Position numbers and translations under genes: made by a program. From the NCBI GenBank assembly GCA_023419655.1, contig JAEZXP010000093.1, positions 1-10,787 on the forward strand: a stretch of 10,787 nt of DNA, read 5' to 3'. Each line of letters starts with the position of its first letter. Position 1 is the stretch's first letter. This DNA is from Bacillota bacterium (GTDB lineage: Bacteria > Bacillota > Clostridia > Lachnospirales > Lachnospiraceae). The notes beneath the pieces are model-generated. The model saw only the letters and a program-made list of their open reading frames with translations, did no database searches and was not told the origin of the DNA. Shown here piece after piece: positions 7,142 through 10,787 of this stretch.

Positions 7142-8212
7142 TTATAAAATATTATTTATACGATCCTTAGCACTGTCAAACATATCCTTTGTAAAGTGGG
7201 AATATGTTCTTATAATAGTTTGTACATTGTCCCCCATAAGTTCAGCTACGGTCTTGTAATCAAATCCATTAGCTAGTAGGGTGGTTGCATAAGTGTGCCT
7301 TAGATCATGGATAGACGCATCAAGTCCTAAGCGCTCCATTTTATTTTTTATCCTGTTTACGGTAGTTCCAGTTGTGGCATCAAGAAAAATCCGCCTATCT
7401 GTTCCAATAACACAACTACGAACATATTTTTTTATTGCAGAGATATAAGAGGATGGAATGGGAATATCTCTATAAGAGTTAGGTGACTTAGGTTTGCCAA
7501 AACCATGCTTTTTGTTTCCTAGCTTCTTCCATTGTTTATCTATTGTTATTGTTCCCTCTTTAAAGTTAAAAGACAGGTCTGTAAGCCCGATTATTTCCCC
7601 GGCACGAAGCCCACATTTCAAAGCTATAAGGCATATAAAGTAATCAATTCCTTTTAGACTATTAAGCAAGTGGTCGGATTGGTTTTTGTTCAGAGCGTTT
7701 ATTTTCTTCTTTTTTTCTTGCTCAAAACTATAGTCTTTATCCCTGATAGGATTAGATGTTAATATTTCGTATTTATAAATAGCGTGATTTAACACCGCTT
7801 TTAGCCTGGACAAGTAATCTTTGATGGTGGATGGTTTAAGTCCTTTATCAATCATTTCGTCCACGCAGGGCTTTATATTTATGTAGGCTAGCTCTATTAG
7901 TGGAGTGTGATTCAGCTCCTCAAATTTTTTAAACGCATTTTTATAGACCAGCAGAGCATTGTAACTATAAGACCTTTTTTTATCTTTTAAAAATATTTCC
8001 TTAAACTCCCCGAGAGTTATCCCTCTAAACTCCTCGGAAGTTTTTATTGCTTTTTCCAGTTCGTCAACAGTAGCTTTTATCCAAGGCTTGCTATCCTTTT
8101 GCGCTTTAAATCCCTGTTTGGTTTTCTGCTTCCATTTGCCATCATTATCTTTATAAGAGATTATGCATTGTATAGATTTATCCTTTTGCCTATACGTTAT
8201 ATTGTACTCCAT
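7142..8212 (-). CDS. int: Tyrosine recombinase / phage integrase
   Basis: Site-specific recombinase that inserts and, with an excisionase, removes the element by strand exchange through a phosphotyrosine intermediate. It has 356 residues. The N-terminal part (about 1-60) resembles an arm-DNA-binding domain (Y-R-Q-K-D-K-S-I-Q-C then K-W-K-Q-K-T-K-Q-G-F). A SAM-like core-binding domain spans about 63-160, and the catalytic domain about 175-350. Catalytic residues visible: R203 (C-G-L-R-A-G-E-I), a lysine near 242 (K-P-K-S-P-N-S-Y-R), H302 and R305 (H-D-L-R-H-T-Y-A-T) and nucleophile Y337 (R-T-Y-S-H-F). At the second His/Trp position D328 is present (M-G-D-N-V-Q-T in place of L-G-H-x-x-x-x-T). 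The ATG at 8210-8212 has the purine-rich site AAAGGGG a few bases upstream. The gene converges on recN. Its likely promoter lies in the inverted repeat at 8287-8342. Confidence 0.95.
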   Translation of the reverse strand: MEYNITYRQKDKSIQCIISYKDNDGKWKQKTKQGFKAQKDSKPWIKATVDELEKAIKTSEEFRGITLGEFKEIFLKDKKRSYSYNALLVYKNAFKKFEELNHTPLIELAYINIKPCVDEMIDKGLKPSTIKDYLSRLKAVLNHAIYKYEILTSNPIRDKDYSFEQEKKKKINALNKNQSDHLLNSLKGIDYFICLIALKCGLRAGEIIGLTDLSFNFKEGTITIDKQWKKLGNKKHGFGKPKSPNSYRDIPIPSSYISAIKKYVRSCVIGTDRRIFLDATTGTTVNRIKNKMERLGLDASIHDLRHTYATTLLANGFDYKTVAELMGDNVQTIIRTYSHFTKDMFDSAKDRINNIL

Positions 8213-8266
8213 GGTTACCCCTTTCTTTGATTTTGAGTATAAAAAAATACACCCAACATAATATTG

Positions 8267-8295
8267 TTGTGAATTTATGTTAAAGGTGTTATAAT
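8267..8295 (+). promoter_or_regulatory. Putative rightward promoter in front of the integrase
   Basis: TTGTGA at 8267-8272 and TATAAT at 8290-8295 are 17 bases apart, with TG at 8287-8288 forming an extended -10. Transcription would begin near 8302 and run right into the terminator at 8343-8374. No open reading frame lies between, so the product would be a short RNA. Confidence 0.55.
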
Positions 8296-8322
8296 ATGCT
8301 TGCCTAGAGCAGTATTATAACA
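8287..8322. repeat. Inverted repeat holding two facing -10 elements
   Basis: TGTTATAATA at 8287-8296 is the exact reverse complement of TATTATAACA at 8313-8322. Pairing continues inward as TGCT (8297-8300) with AGCA (8308-8311), leaving only G8312 unpaired and a seven-base loop (8301-8307). That is 14 base pairs in all. Each outer arm contains TGnTATAAT on its own strand. Alternatives to a double promoter are an operator for a dimeric regulator or an excisionase site. Confidence 0.75.
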
Positions 8323-8342
8323 TCTGGTTATTTTATTGCAGA
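8314..8342 (-). promoter_or_regulatory. Putative integrase promoter (extended -10), leftward
   Basis: On the minus strand TATAAT (plus 8314-8319) is preceded by TGT, giving TGTTATAAT, a full extended -10. The -35 region 17 bases away (TCTGCA, plus 8337-8342) is weak, as is usual for extended -10 promoters. Transcription would start near 8307 and reach the integrase ATG at 8212 after about 95 bases. It faces and overlaps the rightward promoter at 8267-8295. Confidence 0.55.
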
Positions 8343-8374
8343 GCCGCTCCTGCTTACCGCAGGGGCGGTTTTTT
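8343..8374 (+). terminator. Strong rho-independent terminator, rightward
   Basis: GCCGCTCCTGC (8343-8353) pairs with GCAGGGGCGGT (8359-8369) through a five-base loop. Apart from two G-T wobbles (8348 with 8364, 8343 with 8369) the stem is fully paired, and TTTTTT occupies 8369-8374. The T-run is on the plus strand, so it terminates rightward transcription. Read leftward, directly after the coiled-coil gene's stop codon, the hairpin lacks a proper T-run but may still reduce read-through into int. Confidence 0.75.
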
Positions 8375-8690
8375 ATGCGATTCTTTGCTTTAACTCTTCA
8401 ACCTCTTTGTCAAGTTTGGCAATCATTTGGAGAAGGAGAGAGGTATTGTCGCTTTCCAGCTTGGTGATGCGGTAATGCTGGGCCAGTTCATCCATATTCT
8501 TCTGAACAGCTGCAATCTTATCTTCCATGATACTTCTGGTTCTGTCCAACTCCTCAAGTATCAAATTTTCTGATTGAGTAAAGCGTTTGTCCATTTCACG
8601 GGTGAGTGTTGTCCTTGTTTCGTTGGCACTTTCATCTACAATCGCCTTCACCATGACTTGAAATGCCTGTAAATCCTTTTCGTCTAACAT
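8373..8690 (-). CDS. Small coiled-coil protein of unknown function in the lysogeny module
   Basis: A 105-residue, highly charged protein predicted from its sequence to be mostly helical and coiled-coil. Heptad-like hydrophobic spacing runs through E-N-L-I-L-E-E-L-D-R-T-R-S-I-M and ends in L-L-L-Q-M-I-A-K-L-D-K-E-V-E-E-L-K-Q-R-I-A. There is no signal peptide, membrane helix, cysteine or enzyme motif. AAGGAGG (plus 8699-8705) lies eight bases from the ATG at 8688-8690, a strong site that supports real translation. It starts 38 bases after the ImmA-like gene and probably shares its transcript. Position suggests a part in phage maintenance or regulation, perhaps by oligomerising or binding a partner, but no function can be assigned. 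Its TAA stop lies within the T/A run of the neighbouring terminator. Confidence 0.75.
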   Translation of the reverse strand: MLDEKDLQAFQVMVKAIVDESANETRTTLTREMDKRFTQSENLILEELDRTRSIMEDKIAAVQKNMDELAQHYRITKLESDNTSLLLQMIAKLDKEVEELKQRIA

Positions 8691-8728
8691 TGTACATGCC
8701 TCCTTTTCATTTATCGCGGGATGTTTTA

Positions 8729-9193
8729 TTACATTCTTTTCATAACAACAAGATTCGGCTCAAAATAAATTATGTAATTATCTATTTCAGTAAATACCCC
8801 ATACTTACTCTTATAGCAATTTATAGTTTCAAGAAGAAATTCTTCTGTCACATCTAGGTATTCAGCCATTTCAAAAAGATTATAACATTTTGCTTCGTAG
8901 GCTTTAATGATACCCATGAGCCCTATCTGCTCATTGTACGCCCAAAATTTCGCTTTTAATTCTTGCTTTCGATTCTTAACATCCTGCGGGTTAATTATAT
9001 TGCCGACTGTTGTATAATAATGCCCAAGCTCCTCAGCAAGAATACAGGCTTTTTCTTTTATTGTAATGACACTTTTATTTATTGCTATTTTATTACCTTT
9101 ACATAGTCCTTTGGCTTTAGATTTTAAATCCTTTTCTACTATAGTAATTCCTTCTTGATAGGCTTTATCTATCAGTATTTCTAATTGATTCAA
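8729..9193 (-). CDS. ImmA/IrrE-family metallopeptidase-like protein
   Basis: Probable partner of the neighbouring repressor. In ICEBs1 and phage phi105, ImmA proteases cut the ImmR repressor to induce the element. The protein has 154 residues. The family motif appears as A-E-E-L-G-H-Y-Y-T-T-V-G-N-I at 53-66. The normal H-E-x-x-H zinc site reads E54-E-L-G-H58, so the first histidine is glutamate. A downstream acidic helix (Q-E-L-K-A-K-F-W-A-Y, about 77-86) corresponds to the usual third-ligand helix, and the C-terminal half includes a segment resembling a helix-turn-helix (F-E-M-A-E-Y-L-D-V-T-E-E-F). The start is TTG at 9191-9193: no earlier ATG exists, and AGGAGGGG (plus 9198-9205) overlaps the repressor stop codon, implying translational coupling. 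Whether it still cleaves the repressor is uncertain given the changed motif, although I recall this EELGH form in related Clostridia phage proteins. Confidence 0.85.
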   Translation of the reverse strand: MNQLEILIDKAYQEGITIVEKDLKSKAKGLCKGNKIAINKSVITIKEKACILAEELGHYYTTVGNIINPQDVKNRKQELKAKFWAYNEQIGLMGIIKAYEAKCYNLFEMAEYLDVTEEFLLETINCYKSKYGVFTEIDNYIIYFEPNLVVMKRM

Positions 9194-9203
9194 AAGACCC
9201 CTC

Positions 9204-9626
9204 CTATAGCTCGTCTAAATCTTCTTGCATTAATCTTTGTTGTTCTTCATCGTCAGCGTAGTCATTATGTGCTGCCGCAGGAATAAGATGCGGTTTATTG
9301 CAGCGATTGTATTCCATTTCCAAAACTGTATCTACGGTATGCTTGCCCTTACCGTCTAGGGAGCGGTATTTATGTATGTGGTCTTGCTCTTCCTTAGTTA
9401 TAGATTCCTGTCCACTGTCTTTAGAAGATTCTTCTATTCCCATAATAAACAGAGGAGAAACTTCCAAGGCTTTTGCCAGCAGAGCTATTTTATCACGCTT
9501 CATATTCTCAATATATCCAGTTTCCCATTTGCGAACCGTGCTTTTGCTTACGCCGACTATTTTCCCGACCTCTTCCAGTGTAAGGCCTAATTCTTTTCTT
9601 CGGTTGTATAGTCTGTTATTGTCCAT
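9204..9626 (-). CDS. HTH XRE-family phage repressor (cI/ImmR-like)
   Basis: Lysogeny repressor expected to bind the operators at 9670-9772 and 10020-10035, silencing the rightward early genes and tuning its own promoter. It has 140 residues. The N-terminal XRE helix-turn-helix occupies about 5-60 (L-T-L-E-E-V-G-K-I-V-G-V-S-K-S-T-V-R-K-W-E). The linker then carries the E-E-Q-D-H-I-H-K-Y-R-S-L-D-G-K-G-K-H segment common in clostridial phage repressors, and the tail is acidic (D-D-E-E-Q-Q-R-L-M-Q-E-D-L-D-E-L). There is no S24 autoprotease domain, so it cannot self-cleave like lambda CI; inactivation by the adjacent ImmA-like protein is the natural alternative. The ATG at 9624-9626 has AAGGAG (plus 9635-9640) eight bases upstream. 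It is divergent from the Cro-like gene. Confidence 0.92.
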   Translation of the reverse strand: MDNNRLYNRRKELGLTLEEVGKIVGVSKSTVRKWETGYIENMKRDKIALLAKALEVSPLFIMGIEESSKDSGQESITKEEQDHIHKYRSLDGKGKHTVDTVLEMEYNRCNKPHLIPAAAHNDYADDEEQQRLMQEDLDEL

Positions 9627-9655
9627 ATTCTTTTCTCCTTTGGTTTATAATACAT

Positions 9656-9684
9656 ATTATATACATAATGTTTCCTTTTTGCAA
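9656..9684 (-). promoter_or_regulatory. Repressor promoter, leftward
   Basis: On the minus strand TTGCAA (plus 9679-9684) and TATAAT (plus 9656-9661) are 17 bases apart. Transcription would start near 9649, giving a leader of about 23 bases to the repressor ATG. An operator-like site lies between the two hexamers and overlaps the -35, which fits autoregulation. Confidence 0.7.
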
Positions 9685-9685
9685 C
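9670..9685. promoter_or_regulatory. Operator-like site inside the repressor promoter
   Basis: Read on the minus strand this is GTTGCAAAAAGGAAAC, sharing 12 of 16 positions with the best operator GTATCCTAAAGGAAAC. The conserved half is GGAAAC. It covers the -35 and spacer of the leftward repressor promoter. Confidence 0.5.
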
Positions 9686-9710
9686 TATTATTTTTATAAT
9701 TGATAAAAAA

Positions 9711-9726
9711 GTTTCCTAAAGGGGTT
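9711..9726. promoter_or_regulatory. Operator-like half-site at the -35 of the early promoter
   Basis: GTTTCCTAAAGG (9711-9722) matches the first 12 bases of GTATCCTAAAGGAAAC except at one position, while the right half has decayed to GGTT. It ends on the first bases of the -35 hexamer TTGACA (9725-9730), a position suited to blocking polymerase. Confidence 0.55.
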
Positions 9727-9752
9727 GACAGAAAACAAAAACATGCTATACT
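9725..9752 (+). promoter_or_regulatory. Early rightward promoter (PR-like)
   Basis: A perfect TTGACA at 9725-9730 and TATACT at 9747-9752 are 16 bases apart, with TG at 9744-9745 making an extended -10. This is the strongest promoter in the window by consensus. Transcription should begin near 9759, inside the operator at 9757-9772, and drive the Cro-like gene and those behind it. Confidence 0.8.
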
Positions 9753-9756
9753 AAAA

Positions 9757-9772
9757 GTATCCTAAAGGAAAC
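9757..9772. promoter_or_regulatory. Main operator over the early transcription start
   Basis: GTATCCTAAAGGAAAC is an imperfect 16-bp palindrome (six of eight base pairs symmetrical). It lies at the predicted +1 of the early promoter and just before the ribosome site of the Cro-like gene. It is repeated almost exactly at 10020-10035. Probable binding site for the repressor and/or the Cro-like protein. Confidence 0.65.
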
Positions 9773-9797
9773 AAAGCAAATGAAAGGAGGATATCTT

Positions 9798-10028
9798 ATG
9801 AATATTAATGCCTTAAAAGCTCAAATTGCACTAAAAGGAATTAGCGTTGACCAGTTATTAAAAGCATTAAAAAAAACTTCTGCGGTTAGTATGAGCAGAA
9901 GTGCTTTCTATAGAAAGCTGAATGGAACAAGTGAATTTGACAGAAAGGAGATACTGGCATTGTGTAAAGTACTTGATATAAAGGAAGAAAAGATAGTGGA
10001 AATTTTTTTTAAAGAAAAAGTATCTTAA
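9798..10028 (+). CDS. Cro-like HTH DNA-binding protein
   Basis: A small DNA-binding regulator at the head of the early transcript, likely a Cro-type antagonist of the repressor. The start is ATG at 9798, giving 76 residues: AAGGAGG at 9784-9790 lies seven bases ahead of it. The in-frame ATG at 9780 would put that ribosome site inside the coding sequence. A helix-turn-helix is suggested by L-L-K-A-L-K-K-T-S-A-V-S-M-S-R-S-A-F-Y-R, followed by K-L-N-G-T-S-E-F-D-R-K-E-I and L-A-L-C-K-V-L-D-I, the pattern of compact phage regulators that use K-L-N-G-x-x-x-F-x-x-x-E-I. The last codons and stop (TAA 10026-10028) lie inside a second operator copy. It is transcribed from the strong promoter at 9725-9752 and followed after 34 bases by the excisionase-like gene. 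Confidence 0.85.
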   Translation: MNINALKAQIALKGISVDQLLKALKKTSAVSMSRSAFYRKLNGTSEFDRKEILALCKVLDIKEEKIVEIFFKEKVS

Positions 10029-10042
10029 AGGAAACAAAACAA
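10016..10042. repeat. Long direct repeat of the operator region (partner at 9753-9779)
   Basis: The operator at 10020-10035 is embedded in a 27-base segment repeating 9753-9779 with two mismatches (25 of 27 identical), 263 bases apart. The identity extends beyond the palindrome on both sides (AAAA before; AAA-R-CAA after), so this looks like a duplication of leader sequence rather than a site that arose independently. Confidence 0.75.
10020..10035. promoter_or_regulatory. Distal operator copy across the end of the Cro-like gene
   Basis: GTATCTTAAAGGAAAC differs from the main operator (9757-9772) at one base. It covers the last codons and TAA of the Cro-like gene and lies ahead of the next ribosome site. 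No convincing promoter is visible here, so it may help by DNA looping, by blocking elongating polymerase, or as a reservoir site. Confidence 0.55.
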
Positions 10043-10062
10043 TGAGAATAGGAGGTTAATCC

Positions 10063-10368
10063 ATGGAACAATCCCTGTTTACGATTGAAGAAGTATGCGA
10101 GCGCTGGAACATATCTAGAAGTACGTTAGACCGTTGGAGGAAAGAAAAGAAGATTGTTCCAGTAAGCGAAAATCCAATTCGGTTTAACTACGGAGATATC
10201 TTGAAAGTTGAAGGAACAGACAAAATGAGTGCTTATGAAAGAAGAAGGTTGGAGAGAGAAATCGAAGAACTAAAAGAAGAAAATTCCGAATTACAAGGTA
10301 GGAACGAAAGCATTAAGAGGCAACTAACAAATGTTATGGCGAGCATAATGCCGATACTGCAGGAATAG
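10063..10368 (+). CDS. MerR/excisionase-type HTH protein with coiled-coil tail
   Basis: A 101-residue probable DNA-binding protein of the early operon. Residues about 5-50 form a winged HTH of the MerR/excisionase (HTH_17) type: F-T-I-E-E-V-C-E-R-W-N-I-S-R-S-T-L-D-R-W-R then R-F-N-Y-G-D-I. From about 55 a charged coiled coil follows (Y-E-R-R-R-L-E-R-E-I-E-E-L-K-E-E-N-S-E-L-Q), ending in a hydrophobic M-A-S-I-M-P-I-L. AGGAGG at 10050-10055 is seven bases before the ATG. It could be the excisionase working with the integrase, or an early regulator. The tail is longer than in most excisionases, and dimerisation through it is likely. Distance from int (nearly 2 kb, opposite strand) does not exclude excisionase function. 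Confidence 0.8.
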   Translation: MEQSLFTIEEVCERWNISRSTLDRWRKEKKIVPVSENPIRFNYGDILKVEGTDKMSAYERRRLEREIEELKEENSELQGRNESIKRQLTNVMASIMPILQE

Positions 10369-10427
10369 TAGGAAAACAAAGATTATGAGGTTTTCGTCAT
10401 TAAAGAAGAAAAGGAGGGACAAGCACG

Positions 10428-10787
10428 GTGACAAAGATAGAACTTGAGAAACAAATAGCAGAGTTTAAGGTGACAATAGAGAAGATGTCCGAACGAATCA
10501 GAGGGCTGGAACAGAGGACGGCGACAGCAGAGACAGTATCGGATATTGTCCGCGACCACTACGCCCAGTACCTAATTCGAAGCGCAGTCGTTCGGGAATG
10601 GCAAATGCTTAGCTACATGAGCCATGAGGACATCAAGGCGCAAGAGAGGATTATGAGAGAAGAATATCAGCGATATAGGGGAGCCATGAATACCTACTGT
10701 CTACTGTTTGAAAGAGGAAGCGCACACGAATGGCATCATGAACGTAACCAAGGTGACTGGAGATGGGACCCGTGGACAAATTACAAC
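10428..10787 (+). CDS. Early phage protein of unknown function (3' end missing)
   Basis: An open frame starts at GTG 10428-10430 and runs uninterrupted for 120 codons to the window edge. AAGGAGGG at 10411-10418 precedes the start. The N-terminus is a helical, coiled-coil-like stretch (M-T-K-I-E-L-E-K-Q-I-A-E-F-K-V-T-I-E-K-M-S-E-R-I-R-G-L-E). The visible end is rich in aromatic residues and histidine (H-E-W-H-H-E-R-N-Q-G-D-W-R-W-D-P-W). No family was recognised. It lies 59 bases after the excisionase-like gene on the same strand, so it is probably in the same early operon. The dense W/H segment may be a structural or metal-binding element, but this is speculation. Confidence 0.75.
   Translation, partial: MTKIELEKQIAEFKVTIEKMSERIRGLEQRTATAETVSDIVRDHYAQYLIRSAVVREWQMLSYMSHEDIKAQERIMREEYQRYRGAMNTYCLLFERGSAHEWHHERNQGDWRWDPWTNYN

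Larger units (their letters stand above)
8302..8374 (+). ncRNA. Putative small RNA of about 70 bases upstream of int
   Basis: It is defined only by a promoter ending at 8295 and a strong terminator ending at 8374. The part ahead of the terminator hairpin is AT-rich and holds no ribosome site or useful reading frame. Its 3' end touches the last codon of the convergent coiled-coil gene, and its 5' end overlaps the predicted integrase mRNA by only a few bases, so it is not a classical long antisense. It could act in trans, or simply be the by-product of a promoter that interferes with int. No known RNA family was recognised. Confidence 0.35.
7081..10787. mobile_element. Left end of an integrated temperate phage or phage-like element (incomplete)
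   Basis: A tyrosine integrase sits at the host junction. Behind it come a leftward lysogeny module (repressor, ImmA-like protein, coiled-coil protein) and a rightward early module (Cro-like, excisionase-like and unknown proteins) split by a divergent operator region. This is the standard layout of a Siphoviridae-type or ICEBs1-like lysogeny region. The exact left boundary is not determinable: the attachment core should lie between the recN terminator and the integrase stop (7080-7141), but the matching right end is outside the window. No structural, replication or conjugation genes are visible, so phage versus integrative conjugative element cannot be decided. Confidence 0.8.

Noticed and set aside
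7065..7259. 64-codon plus-strand open frame after recN
   Set aside because: It begins inside the recN terminator and runs antisense into the integrase C-terminus, with no ribosome site.
9298..9699. 133-codon plus-strand open frame antisense to the repressor
   Set aside because: It lies opposite a clear XRE repressor and its promoter, has no ribosome site and reads as low-complexity Ser/Leu-rich protein.
9780..9797. Upstream ATG at 9780 as the start of the Cro-like gene
   Set aside because: The AAGGAGG at 9784-9790 would then be inside the gene; it is placed correctly for the ATG at 9798.
10020..10026. TATCTT at the distal operator as a -10 of an internal promoter
   Set aside because: It matches only four of six positions, has no matching -35, and the sequence is better explained as a copy of the operator leader.

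Overview
The window looks like the chromosome of a low-to-moderate GC Firmicute, most likely a Clostridia/Lachnospiraceae member. This rests on strong AGGAGG ribosome sites, TTG and GTG starts, a clostridial-type MATE transporter, a BIG2-repeat surface protein, recN with a Gram-positive LexA box, and an ImmR/ImmA-type prophage. The species cannot be named from the sequence alone.

Host part (1-7079). The window opens inside a MATE-family multidrug/cation antiporter gene whose 5' end is missing. A 128-base gap follows, holding a motif that fits the sigma-D (flagellar sigma-28) promoter, GCCGATAT with TAAT 15 bases upstream. It precedes a 1268-residue secreted protein with a signal peptide and about ten canonical plus up to four divergent BIG2 (bacterial Ig-like) modules, and no recognisable wall anchor. 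A rho-independent terminator ends that gene. recN is next: a full-length SMC-like DNA repair ATPase with a TTG start, an extended -10 promoter and a LexA/SOS box over the predicted transcription start. A clean terminator follows it.

Prophage part (about 7080 to the end, incomplete on the right). Immediately downstream of recN is the left end of a temperate phage or related element. The leftward genes, reading from 9626 down, are a lambda-cI-like HTH repressor, an ImmA-like metallopeptidase-fold protein, a small coiled-coil protein of unknown function and a tyrosine integrase next to the putative attachment region. The rightward early genes are a Cro-like HTH protein, a MerR/excisionase-type HTH coiled-coil protein and a gene of unknown function cut off by the window end. 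The divergent control region at 9627-9797 has recognisable promoters for both directions. Related 16-bp operator-like sites (best copy GTATCCTAAAGGAAAC) overlap them, and one nearly identical copy lies at the end of the Cro-like gene.

Most unusual region: the 160-base gap in front of the integrase. Two extended -10 promoters on opposite strands form the arms of a long inverted repeat (8287-8322) and face each other so closely that polymerase footprints must overlap. The leftward one would transcribe the integrase. The rightward one would make an RNA of about 70 bases ending at a strong terminator (8343-8374). This could be an integrase control switch with a small phage RNA. The arrangement is read directly from the sequence; its function is inference.
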